From positions 1-6,724 of the forward strand of contig JALTZH010000043.1 in the NCBI GenBank assembly GCA_027051265.1: 6,724 nucleotides of DNA. Reading direction: 5' to 3'. Below, piece by piece: positions 1 to 6,717 of this stretch. Under the pieces are notes generated by a model. That model ran no database searches, had not been told where the DNA came from, and worked only from the letters and a program-made list of their open reading frames with translations. Numbering within the stretch: position 1 is the first letter of the stretch; each line of letters starts with the position of its first letter. The position numbers and the translations under genes were made by a program. Source of the DNA: an archaeon. GTDB lineage: Archaea; Hydrothermarchaeota; Hydrothermarchaeia; JALTZZ01; JALUTC01.

Positions 1-654
1 GAATTGGCTAGAGGCATAAAAGAAGCGTGTGATGAATACGGGATATATTTTTTGGGTGGAGATACTAAAGAAACTTTAGAAATAAACATTTCTGGAATTG
101 CTATTGGATTCGTGGAAAAGGATAAGGTTTTGTTAAGAAGTGGTGCAAGAATAAACGATTATATTTGCGTTACCGGTAGATTGGGAGATGCTGCTATGGG
201 TTACTATTGTCTTATAAATAACATCAAGATCGATAAGTTCATCAAAAAAGCACTAGAACCAAAAGCTAGAGTAAAAGAAGGATTAATTCTAAAAGAATTC
301 GCAAACGCATGTATAGATATAAGTGACGGTTTAGCATTTTCGTTAAGTGAAATAGCTAGAAGAAGTAATGTTGGTTTTATAATATATGAGGATAAGATAC
401 CCTTTGATAAGGAAATTGTTAAACTATCAAACCAGTTGGGAATAGATTATAGAGACGTTATATATTATAAGGGAGGAGATTATGAGCTTTTGTTTACGAT
501 AGGAAAGGATAAAATAGAAGAGCTTAAAAATCATATGGAGTTTACAGTTATAGGAGAGATTAAAGAAAAAGAATTTGGTATGAAAGTTTTTAGGAACAAT
601 AAGATCGAAGATTTAGAGATAAAGGGATGGGATAGTTTCAAGTCATCGTTATAG
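1..654 (+). CDS. thiL: Thiamine-monophosphate kinase ThiL, 3' part (5' end outside window)
   Basis: ThiL phosphorylates thiamine monophosphate with ATP to give thiamine diphosphate, the last step of TPP synthesis in the cytoplasm. The reading frame is open from base 1, so the start lies outside the window; the TTG at position 4 is an internal Leu codon. About 217 residues are present, against roughly 300-325 for the family, so about 100 N-terminal residues are missing. Counting from the codon at position 4, visible landmarks are GGDT (18-21), the RSGAR...VTGRLGDAAMG segment (46-66), the Mg/nucleotide-binding DISDGL (105-110) and GGDYELLFT (157-165). The order and spacing match the PurM/ThiL (AIR-synthase-like) fold. 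In the last motif the family usually reads GEDYEL, whereas a Gly stands in the Glu position here. It ends with TAG and is followed 69 bp later by the sucC-like gene on the same strand, so co-transcription is possible. Related PurM-fold enzymes (SelD, HypE) fit the motifs less well. Confidence 0.93.
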   Translation, partial: ELARGIKEACDEYGIYFLGGDTKETLEINISGIAIGFVEKDKVLLRSGARINDYICVTGRLGDAAMGYYCLINNIKIDKFIKKALEPKARVKEGLILKEFANACIDISDGLAFSLSEIARRSNVGFIIYEDKIPFDKEIVKLSNQLGIDYRDVIYYKGGDYELLFTIGKDKIEELKNHMEFTVIGEIKEKEFGMKVFRNNKIEDLEIKGWDSFKSSL

Positions 655-682
655 TTTACTCCTCGTTATTGTAAGAAGCTTT

Positions 683-709
683 GAAACAAACGTTTTCATC
701 TGCTTTTTT
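683..709 (+). terminator. Candidate weak terminator / leader element between thiL and sucC-like gene
   Basis: The 69-bp gap (655-723) contains a short imperfect inverted repeat, GAAAC (683-687) against GTTTTC (692-697), followed by a T6 run (704-709). A U-rich tract is the usual archaeal termination signal, so some termination after thiL is possible, but the tract is short. An AT-rich stretch, ATAATATAA (712-720), lies just before the sucC-like ATG. It is too close to that start to be its own TATA box. No Shine-Dalgarno sequence is visible before the ATG at 724. The gap therefore does not settle whether the two genes share a transcript. Confidence 0.22.
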
Positions 710-723
710 GCATAATATAAATT

Positions 724-1758
724 ATGAATTTAACCGAATATGAATCAAAAAAGATACTTGAAGCTTATAACATCCCTATTCCTAAAGGAAAGATTGTTAA
801 AGATATAGAGGATTTGAATCATATTCCTTTACCACACGTACTAAAAGCTCAGGTTAAATATGGTTCAAGAAAAAAACAAGGACTTATAAAGATCGCTAGA
901 AGTTTAGATGAATCAATAAGTTTTTACAGATATTTAAGAGATCAAGGTTATCAGATATATGTAGAAGAATATATTAAACATGAACGTGAATTATATCTAA
1001 GTATTTTTTGTAATAGAGAAGATGGTACCGTTACATTACTGGCATCTAAATTTGGGGGTGTAGATATTGAAGAAATTGATAAGAAGCATATAATAAGAAA
1101 GGATTTAAATATTACGGATGAAAATAGCCCCTTTATCTTCAGAGAGATCGTTAGAAAACTGGATCTCAAAGGTATAATTTTCAGAAAGGTTTCCGATATT
1201 TTCTATAAGATGTATAGGATATTTGTTGAAAAGGATTGTCTTCTCGTTGAGATAAATCCGTTAGGAATAGTTGAAAACGATGCTGTTGCTCTTGATGCAA
1301 AAATAATATTGGATGATGATGCATATTTTAGACAAAATTTTGAAAGAAAAGATGTCAACTACGTTATCTTAAATGGTAATATCGGTTGTATCGTTAACGG
1401 TGCTGGATTAGCAATGGCGACGATGGATATGATTAAAATGTACGGAGGAGAACCTGCAAACTTTTTAGATATAGGAGGAGGGGCAGATAAAGAGAGAATG
1501 AAAGCTGCTATAAGAAAAGTTTTGGAGAATAAAAACGTTAGAGTTCTTCTCATAAATATTTTAGGAGGAATAACTAGATGCGATGAAATAGCTAGAGCTA
1601 TCGTTGAATGTCTCGACATAATAACTGTTCCTATCGTAGTTAGATTAAGGGGTACGAATGAAGAAGAAGGAATTTCAATATTGAGAGAAGCAGGTATAAA
1701 CGTCTATAAATCGTTAGACGAAGCTATCAAAGCTGCCATTAATCTCTCTAAGAAATAG
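724..1758 (+). CDS. sucC: Divergent succinyl-CoA synthetase beta subunit-like protein (ATP-grasp)
   Basis: SucC carries the nucleotide-binding half of succinyl-CoA synthetase (succinate + CoA + NTP to succinyl-CoA + NDP + Pi), working with the alpha subunit SucD, which holds the phosphohistidine. The protein has 344 residues; bacterial SucC has about 388. The N-terminus MNLTEYESK matches the canonical MNLHEYQAK, which fixes the start. An ATP-grasp domain spans about 1-210, with Lys41, the nucleotide-side glutamates Glu81 and Glu89, EINPL (176-180) and Asp191 retained at the positions of E. coli K46, E99, E107, N199 and D213. The C-terminal CoA-ligase domain has NGNIGCIVNGAGLAMATMD (217-235), GGEPANFLDIGGG (241-253) and the GGITRCD loop (281-287). 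Oddities: the glycine loop reads YGSRKKQGL where SucC has AGGRGKAGG, two loops are shortened, and no sucD follows, since the next gene is convergent alaS. The family is certain. The substrate and partner are not; it could serve another acid-CoA ligase. Confidence 0.85.
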   Translation: MNLTEYESKKILEAYNIPIPKGKIVKDIEDLNHIPLPHVLKAQVKYGSRKKQGLIKIARSLDESISFYRYLRDQGYQIYVEEYIKHERELYLSIFCNREDGTVTLLASKFGGVDIEEIDKKHIIRKDLNITDENSPFIFREIVRKLDLKGIIFRKVSDIFYKMYRIFVEKDCLLVEINPLGIVENDAVALDAKIILDDDAYFRQNFERKDVNYVILNGNIGCIVNGAGLAMATMDMIKMYGGEPANFLDIGGGADKERMKAAIRKVLENKNVRVLLINILGGITRCDEIARAIVECLDIITVPIVVRLRGTNEEEGISILREAGINVYKSLDEAIKAAINLSKK

Positions 1759-1813
1759 AAATATTGTTAAACAGGTACCTACCTCACAATACTTACCAAA
1801 CTGATATAATTCT
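1759..1813. other. Convergent intergenic gap between sucC-like gene and alaS
   Basis: These 55 bases separate two tail-to-tail stop codons. The only symmetrical feature is an 8-bp perfect palindrome, AGGTACCT (1773-1780). There is no T-run of five or more in either reading direction, so a clear U-tract terminator for either gene is not seen inside the gap. The transcripts may overlap into the opposite gene. No small gene is visible here. Confidence 0.5.
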
Positions 1814-4498
1814 CTAAGATTTTAAAAGAGCGTTTAAAACAATTTCCCTTATCTTCTTCATATCCTTTCTTTCAATGAATCCCCTTGCTATATCTTTTCT
1901 TCCACCACCTTTTCCTCCAAGTTCTTTGATTATTTTAAGTAAAGTTTCCTTTGAATCTATTTTATAGCCCATGATTACAACGCTACTTGGCGAATCCTTG
2001 TTAATCAGAACTATAACTCTGTTTCTATCCTCTCTTAGAAGTTTACTTGCTATCTTTGTCATGTCCTCCATGCTCATATCAACTTCTTCTATCAAAAGTT
2101 TTGTATCGTTTATGCTTTCAAATTTATTTATTAGAATATTTATTTTTAATTTTATCAATTCTTTATATAATCTTTCTCTCTCCTTTTTTAATCTTTCGTA
2201 ATCTCTATATAACTTTTTAAACGCTTCTACGGATTCTTCAGGTTTAACATTTAATTCTCTGGAAATTTCTTCCAACATGATACTTCTATTTTTAAGCAAC
2301 TCTAAGGCTTTGTCTCCCGCTACAAATTCAAATCTTATAATTGAATCGGAAATCTTTTTCACATCCAGTATTTTAAGAAGCTTTGCTTCACCCGTATATT
2401 TTAGATGTGTTCCACCACACGCTTCTATATCGAAATTGTTTATTTTGACTATTCTTAGATATTTTCCTGGAATATATCCTCCTTGATAAATTCTAAATCC
2501 GAATTGTTTCTCCGCAACATCTCTTCTTAAAATTAAACTTTCGACCTTTATATTTTTTCTTATTATTTCGTTCGCAACATTTTCGATTTTTCTTATCTCA
2601 TCCATAGTTGGTAGTTTGTAGTGCGTTATATCTAATCTAGCTTTATCTATATCTTTTTCTGCACCTGCTTGCCATACGTGATTTCCTAAAACCTGTCTAC
2701 ATGCACCGTTTAGAATATGGGTTGCGGTATGATGTATCGAAAGTTGAATTCTCCTATCCCTATCAATTATACATCTAACAACATCCCCTTCCTTGAATGT
2801 TATCTTATCAACCTCGTGAAGTATAACACCATCTTCCTTTATTACATTTATAACTTTGGATTGATTTATATAACCCGTATCATGTTGCTGTCCACCACTC
2901 GTTGGATAGAAAGCAGTTTTATCTAAGATTACATATTTGTTGTTTAGTATTTTTAATACTTTCGCATTAAATTCTAAAAGTTTGTAATCATCGTAGTATA
3001 AAATTTTTGTCTCAGGAAATTTTTCTTTAAGAATTTTCTTTCGTACCTGTTTTTCAATTTGACTTTTACTAGTTAGTTTGCTGTAAAAATCCTTAGGTAT
3101 CTCTATATTTAAATGTTCTCTAATCATTTCTGGACTTATTCCATAAGATTCATAGAGGAGGATTAACATTTTTTCATCAAGTTTTCTTCTTTTAAATTTT
3201 TTTAGAACTTTAATCATGTTTTTCCTAGTCTCTTCGTATTTCTTGATCTCATGCTCAATTATTTCAAATATTTCATCAAGATTTTCCATTAGTTCAGGAT
3301 ATTGGTCTCTTAATTCATGAGCATGTAGTTCCAATACTTTATTTATATCAAAATCAAAACCGTACTTTTTCATAAGGTCAAGAGCTCTTCTCAATATTAC
3401 TCTTAAATAATATCCAGCACCTGTATTGCTTGGAAGAGCACCATCGTTAATTGCAAAGAGTAAACTTCTCATATGATCAGCTATACTATACAACGCAAAC
3501 ATTGGTTCAAGATGTTTTTTAAGAGTATTGGTTTCGATTCCTATTATCTTTGAAATTTTTGAAAATTCCTTTTCATAATCCTCAACGCTCTCTATATCTA
3601 ACAACGATGCATAGGGTAAAAATTTCAGCATTATATCGTTCTCACGTTTCATTCCTACCTCTTTCAACATATAATCAACAACTTTTCCAAATACGACATC
3701 GTAACTCGTTTTATCTGGATTTAAAAGCCACGCAGGTCTCTCTTGTCCCATACCCATATCTAAAACTTTAATCGAAAGCTCTTTTACATCTGAATCATAT
3801 ATTTCGTATTGCATATATACTTGATTACCTATTTCCAGGCCTCTAACAAAAAATTCCATACTTGGACCAAGATTTCCTCCACCAACCCATACATCTTCAT
3901 GAAAAATTATTTCTTCTTTTGGTATTTTTAGCTCTTTAGATAACCAGACGTATATGTGGTTTAGATATTCGTTTGGATTATAATTTTCTTTTTGAAATGC
4001 ATGTTGTCCTATCATTACAAATCCCGTATAATGTCTTCCCGTAATTCCCACGTTCTCTAGATCGTTAAATCTTAAGCAAAACTGCGGAACAACCAATGGA
4101 TTTGCAGGTGGTTCTACTTCTCCTTTTACGCAATGTGGTTGGAAATCGTAAATCGATGCTTGAACAAAAAATACATCATCTCTCCATCTTGCCACTACGG
4201 GATATCTTTTTATTGGAGTGTAACCAAATTTCTTAAAGGTATTAGCAAAACTTTTCCAAACCTGTAAATAATCGAACTTAACATTGGATACCGGATTTTT
4301 TATAAACTCATATTTACCAATACAACTAGCATCTCCACAAACATCTCGTGGATAATAGCTCCAGAAGTATGTTTTACATTTTTTACATCTATACCTTTTA
4401 AAATCAATGCTCTTTAAGAATTCAATTGGATAAAATTTCTCATAGTTTTTACTTGCATATTCTTTGAATCTCTTCTTCAACTCCTTCTCTTCTATCAT
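1814..4498 (-). CDS. alaS: Alanyl-tRNA synthetase, archaeal type
   Basis: AlaRS charges tRNA-Ala with alanine and hydrolyses mischarged Ser/Gly-tRNA-Ala. It has 894 residues, close to the roughly 900-915 of archaeal homologues. Domains in order: an archaeal N-terminal zinc module with Cys38, Cys41, Cys54 and Cys59 (CKKC...CGDASC); the class II aminoacylation core with motif 2 around ARWRDDVFF (103-111), the archaeal block LRFNDLENVGITGRHYTGF (142-160), GGGNLGP (206-212) and motif 3 MGMGQERPAW (248-257); a helical tRNA-binding region (about 280-450); the editing domain with FYPTSGGQ (530-537) and zinc ligands His590, His594, Cys694 and His698 (HHTATH and CGGTH); a charged coiled coil (about 750-790); and the C-Ala/DHHA1 domain with GGKGGGRKD (861-869). 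All catalytic and editing signatures are intact. The ATG at 4498 gives the usual short lead into the zinc module. There is no Shine-Dalgarno, so a short-leader or leaderless mRNA is likely. It lies 134 bp downstream of mcm on the same strand and converges with the sucC-like gene. Confidence 0.98.
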   Translation of the reverse strand: MIEEKELKKRFKEYASKNYEKFYPIEFLKSIDFKRYRCKKCKTYFWSYYPRDVCGDASCIGKYEFIKNPVSNVKFDYLQVWKSFANTFKKFGYTPIKRYPVVARWRDDVFFVQASIYDFQPHCVKGEVEPPANPLVVPQFCLRFNDLENVGITGRHYTGFVMIGQHAFQKENYNPNEYLNHIYVWLSKELKIPKEEIIFHEDVWVGGGNLGPSMEFFVRGLEIGNQVYMQYEIYDSDVKELSIKVLDMGMGQERPAWLLNPDKTSYDVVFGKVVDYMLKEVGMKRENDIMLKFLPYASLLDIESVEDYEKEFSKISKIIGIETNTLKKHLEPMFALYSIADHMRSLLFAINDGALPSNTGAGYYLRVILRRALDLMKKYGFDFDINKVLELHAHELRDQYPELMENLDEIFEIIEHEIKKYEETRKNMIKVLKKFKRRKLDEKMLILLYESYGISPEMIREHLNIEIPKDFYSKLTSKSQIEKQVRKKILKEKFPETKILYYDDYKLLEFNAKVLKILNNKYVILDKTAFYPTSGGQQHDTGYINQSKVINVIKEDGVILHEVDKITFKEGDVVRCIIDRDRRIQLSIHHTATHILNGACRQVLGNHVWQAGAEKDIDKARLDITHYKLPTMDEIRKIENVANEIIRKNIKVESLILRRDVAEKQFGFRIYQGGYIPGKYLRIVKINNFDIEACGGTHLKYTGEAKLLKILDVKKISDSIIRFEFVAGDKALELLKNRSIMLEEISRELNVKPEESVEAFKKLYRDYERLKKERERLYKELIKLKINILINKFESINDTKLLIEEVDMSMEDMTKIASKLLREDRNRVIVLINKDSPSSVVIMGYKIDSKETLLKIIKELGGKGGGRKDIARGFIERKDMKKIREIVLNALLKS

Positions 4499-4540
4499 AA
4501 AATATTAATAAAATGTTTAAAATCTGCATTGGATATAACG

Positions 4541-4567
4541 TTTAAATTCCTCTCCTAGTATATAAAA
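4541..4567 (-). promoter_or_regulatory. Candidate alaS promoter (TATA box TTTATATA)
   Basis: On the minus strand, TTTATATA (4566 down to 4559) is an exact match to the classic archaeal box A. A start about 25 nt downstream would fall near 4537 and leave a leader of about 40 nt before the alaS ATG. A second candidate lies nearer the gene: purine-rich GAGAGGAA directly followed by TTTAAA (4546 down to 4541), which resembles a BRE plus TATA pair and would give a leader of about 20 nt. A third AT-rich stretch, TTTTAAA (4522-4516), is only about 21 nt from the ATG. Several candidates compete and none can be preferred without transcript data. No gene on the plus strand starts nearby. Confidence 0.4.
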
Positions 4568-4592
4568 ACTTGAAGAAATTTTCATCGAAATG

Positions 4593-4621
4593 AATAATTT
4601 TTGTTTTTATTTTTAATTATT
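4593..4621. repeat. Triple T5-tract flanked by a 7-bp inverted repeat
   Basis: On the plus strand three T5 runs follow one another in 6-bp steps (4598-4602, 4604-4608, 4610-4614). They are enclosed by AATAATT (4593-4599) and its reverse complement AATTATT (4615-4621), which overlaps the first T-run slightly. The element begins 12 bp beyond the mcm stop codon. Read in the direction of mcm and alaS it is A-rich, so it is not a U-tract terminator for mcm; read on the plus strand it is a good archaeal terminator-like U-tract, which would stop antisense transcription entering mcm. A DNA-structural or regulator-binding role upstream of alaS is also possible. The sequence pattern is certain; its function is inference. 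Confidence 0.45.
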
Positions 4622-4632
4622 GGAAGGAAAGG

Positions 4633-6693
4633 TTACCTCACAACTTTGTACTCATCTTTTCCGTATTCATAAATGAGTCCTTCCATCTTCAGTTTGTTTA
4701 TTATTTTCTTAACGTTTTCTTCATCTATTTGATATCTTTGCGCCTCTTTTATAATCTCATCTATATGCGCGGTTCCTGACGTTTCTTCCAAACCTTTTAT
4801 TATACTTAGTATTACGCTGATCTTATCACGTTGAGATTTTGGTATACCAACCATTATTTTATCTATATCAATAACTCCAGATTCAACATCTAAACCTGCT
4901 TCGAGTAAGCAAGACTTCATAAGATTTATTGCTCTATCAGCATCTTCTTCCGTCGCAACATTACTCAATCTAAGTCTTGCAGATGCGAGAGTTAACCTTA
5001 TAACACTCCACAACTGTCTCGGAGTAATTGGTATTGGATAACTTTCGTTCTTTGATGCAGTCTCCCTTAATTTCATGTAAAAGTCTTTGATCTTTTCTTT
5101 AGCTTCATCACTTAACTTCGGATGAATTTTTCTACGAGCATAAGCAACGTATTTCTTCAAGAATTCTGGTTCGAGAATAGGTTTTATTTCTTCAGGATTT
5201 GTTGCTGTTTTTAATATATGTTTTGCAACGTCTTCACTTTCCTCTGGCTTATCCATTACAAAGAAAATCAAATCGAATCTTGAAATTATTGTTGGAGGTA
5301 GATCTATTTGCTCAGCTATTGGTTTATATCTATCAAATCTTCCAAGTTTTGGATTCGCAGCTGCTAATATTGAACATCTCGCTTTAAAGCTTGCAATTAC
5401 TCCAGCTTTACTTATCGAAACCTGTTCTTGTTCCATAACTTCATGCAACGCTTCCCTGTCTTTTCTATCCATCTTTTCGAATTCATCGATCAATACTATT
5501 CCCTTATCCGCAAGAACACAAGCACCAGCTTCGATACTAAAACTATTTCCTTCGGAAAATTCATCTCTGACAAGTGCAACGGTTAAACCAGCGGCAGAGC
5601 TTCCTCTACCTGTTGTATATATACATTTTGGTGCCAATGTCTTTACGTATTGTAGTATCGAGGACTTTCCTGTCGCAGGATCTCCTACCAATAGTATGTG
5701 AATGTTTCCTCTTATTTTACTACCTTTTAATCTTATACTTGGAGCTGAAAAAAGTTGTAAAGCTATTGCTTCCTTTATTGTTCTGTAACCATAGATATGG
5801 GGTGCTATGCTATTAACAATTATATCGAAGATATCTTTTCTTTTAGCTAGGTTTTTAATCTTGATCACATCATCCTCAGAAATTTCTATCTCTTCATACT
5901 CCGTTTCAATTGTTTCTATATTGTTTGTATCTAAAAATATATCAATGGTTCCATCCTTTTTTACATATCCTTTTAAGATACCAATTGCTGCAACTTTGTC
6001 ACCGGGATTTATTTTACCAACGATATCATCATAGAGGTATAAAATTAGTTGTGTTGGTTTTTCTCCACCTCTTAACTCTTCTAAATTTTCTTGTATCAAG
6101 GCTTTTTGAAAATCTAATAGTTTCGTAGCTTTTATATCAAGACTGAACTGCGTAAATCCGCATTCACATCTTTTTGGTTGTTGTATTTTATCTTCGACAT
6201 TTGTTATTATAACGGTACCACATTGTTTACATTTGTAAACTGCTTCTATAACTTTAGGTTTTATATCGGTAACTTTTCTCACAATTCCTTCAACAATTAT
6301 CAACTTACCAAGGTGTTCATACCTCAAATCTTTTATTTTTATTTTTAGATTAAACTCTTCGTTAGTTTCTTTTTTTAGAAGATCATCCAGTTTAAATCTT
6401 ATATATCCATTTATCTTATAATCTTCTCTTAATATTTCTTTAAATATATTTAAATAATCCTCAGCTTTATTGCTTAAAGTTAGTTCGAAAAATATATCCT
6501 TATCATACCTATATATATCCATCAAGGAGATTTCAATACTTTTTCTTATAGGATAATCATCCCTAAGCTTTTCCAGCTGCTTTTTGTAATACGTTTCTAA
6601 AAACATCTTAAGTTTTGATTTTATGTCTTGAAGAGTTTTACCATATTCTTTCATCTCCATAAAAAATAAAAAATACATCATATCTCTTTTCAT
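4633..6693 (-). CDS. mcm: Replicative DNA helicase MCM
   Basis: MCM is the hexameric ATP-driven 3'-5' helicase that unwinds DNA at archaeal replication forks, with GINS and Cdc45/RecJ partners. It has 686 residues, the normal length for a single archaeal MCM, and no intein. Domains in order: N-terminal helical domain A (about 15-115); OB fold with a zinc site Cys155/Cys158/Cys176/Cys178; N-terminal beta-hairpin (about 241-262); linker; AAA+ core with Walker A GDPATGKS (337-344), helix-2 insert (about 371-395), Walker B LIDEF (401-405), pre-sensor-1 hairpin ISKAGVIASFKA (427-438), sensor 1 AAANP (444-448), arginine finger SRFD (471-474) and sensor 2 ITPRQLW (556-562); winged helix (about 620-686). 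It ends in TAA, 134 bp before alaS. The ATG at 6693 adds a hydrophobic lead (MMYFLFFM). In-frame ATGs at 6681, 6678, 6660 and 6654 are alternatives, and the start is unsettled. GINS or primase genes often adjoin mcm in archaea but are not in view. Confidence 0.97.
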   Translation of the reverse strand: MKRDMMYFLFFMEMKEYGKTLQDIKSKLKMFLETYYKKQLEKLRDDYPIRKSIEISLMDIYRYDKDIFFELTLSNKAEDYLNIFKEILREDYKINGYIRFKLDDLLKKETNEEFNLKIKIKDLRYEHLGKLIIVEGIVRKVTDIKPKVIEAVYKCKQCGTVIITNVEDKIQQPKRCECGFTQFSLDIKATKLLDFQKALIQENLEELRGGEKPTQLILYLYDDIVGKINPGDKVAAIGILKGYVKKDGTIDIFLDTNNIETIETEYEEIEISEDDVIKIKNLAKRKDIFDIIVNSIAPHIYGYRTIKEAIALQLFSAPSIRLKGSKIRGNIHILLVGDPATGKSSILQYVKTLAPKCIYTTGRGSSAAGLTVALVRDEFSEGNSFSIEAGACVLADKGIVLIDEFEKMDRKDREALHEVMEQEQVSISKAGVIASFKARCSILAAANPKLGRFDRYKPIAEQIDLPPTIISRFDLIFFVMDKPEESEDVAKHILKTATNPEEIKPILEPEFLKKYVAYARRKIHPKLSDEAKEKIKDFYMKLRETASKNESYPIPITPRQLWSVIRLTLASARLRLSNVATEEDADRAINLMKSCLLEAGLDVESGVIDIDKIMVGIPKSQRDKISVILSIIKGLEETSGTAHIDEIIKEAQRYQIDEENVKKIINKLKMEGLIYEYGKDEYKVVR

Positions 6694-6694
6694 G

Positions 6695-6717
6695 AAATTT
6701 AAAATATACTATATAGG
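6695..6717 (-). promoter_or_regulatory. Candidate mcm promoter (AT-rich TATA region)
   Basis: Read on the minus strand, CCTATATAGTATATTTTAAA (6717 down to 6698) holds two overlapping TATA-like elements. With the usual spacing of about 25 nt, TATATA centred near 6712 predicts transcription starting near 6687, and the TATATTTTAAA part predicts about 6677. Both fall downstream of the first ATG (6693), so this promoter, if real, favours translation from the ATG at 6681, 6678 or 6660. The sequence ends at 6724, so the elements further upstream cannot be seen. Confidence 0.33.

Noticed and set aside
688-695. AAACGTTT palindrome upstream of the sucC-like gene, with AAACGTT also on the minus strand upstream of alaS (4537-4543), as a shared operator
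   Set aside because: The match is only seven bases, the distances to the starts differ (about 36 and 45), and such strings are common in AT-rich DNA.
951-1619. Open frames of 72 and 86 codons on the minus strand inside the sucC-like gene
   Set aside because: They lie antisense to a gene with strong family motifs along its length, have low-complexity Ile/Ser/Phe-rich translations and no recognisable domain. They are shadows of the real gene.
1773-1792. Similar strings GGTACCTACCTCACAA (1774-1789) and GGTTACCTCACAA near the mcm stop (4631-4643), as a possible repeat or recombination site
   Set aside because: The match is about ten bases, and the second copy encodes the conserved C-terminus of MCM. 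Chance is the simplest explanation.
2717-3771. Plus-strand open frames of about 70 codons within alaS
   Set aside because: They are antisense to conserved AlaRS editing and catalytic regions, with hydrophobic or low-complexity products typical of reverse reading in AT-rich DNA.
5476-5700. Possible intein at the MCM Walker motifs, a common insertion site
   Set aside because: Walker A, Walker B, sensor 1 and the arginine finger follow at normal spacing with no insertion, and the total length is that of an intein-free MCM.
5199-6128. Plus-strand, Leu/Ile-rich open frames inside mcm that could be read as small membrane proteins
   Set aside because: The hydrophobic look arises from reading charged MCM codons on the opposite strand, and the MCM frame is fully conserved there. 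No promoter or spacing supports separate genes.
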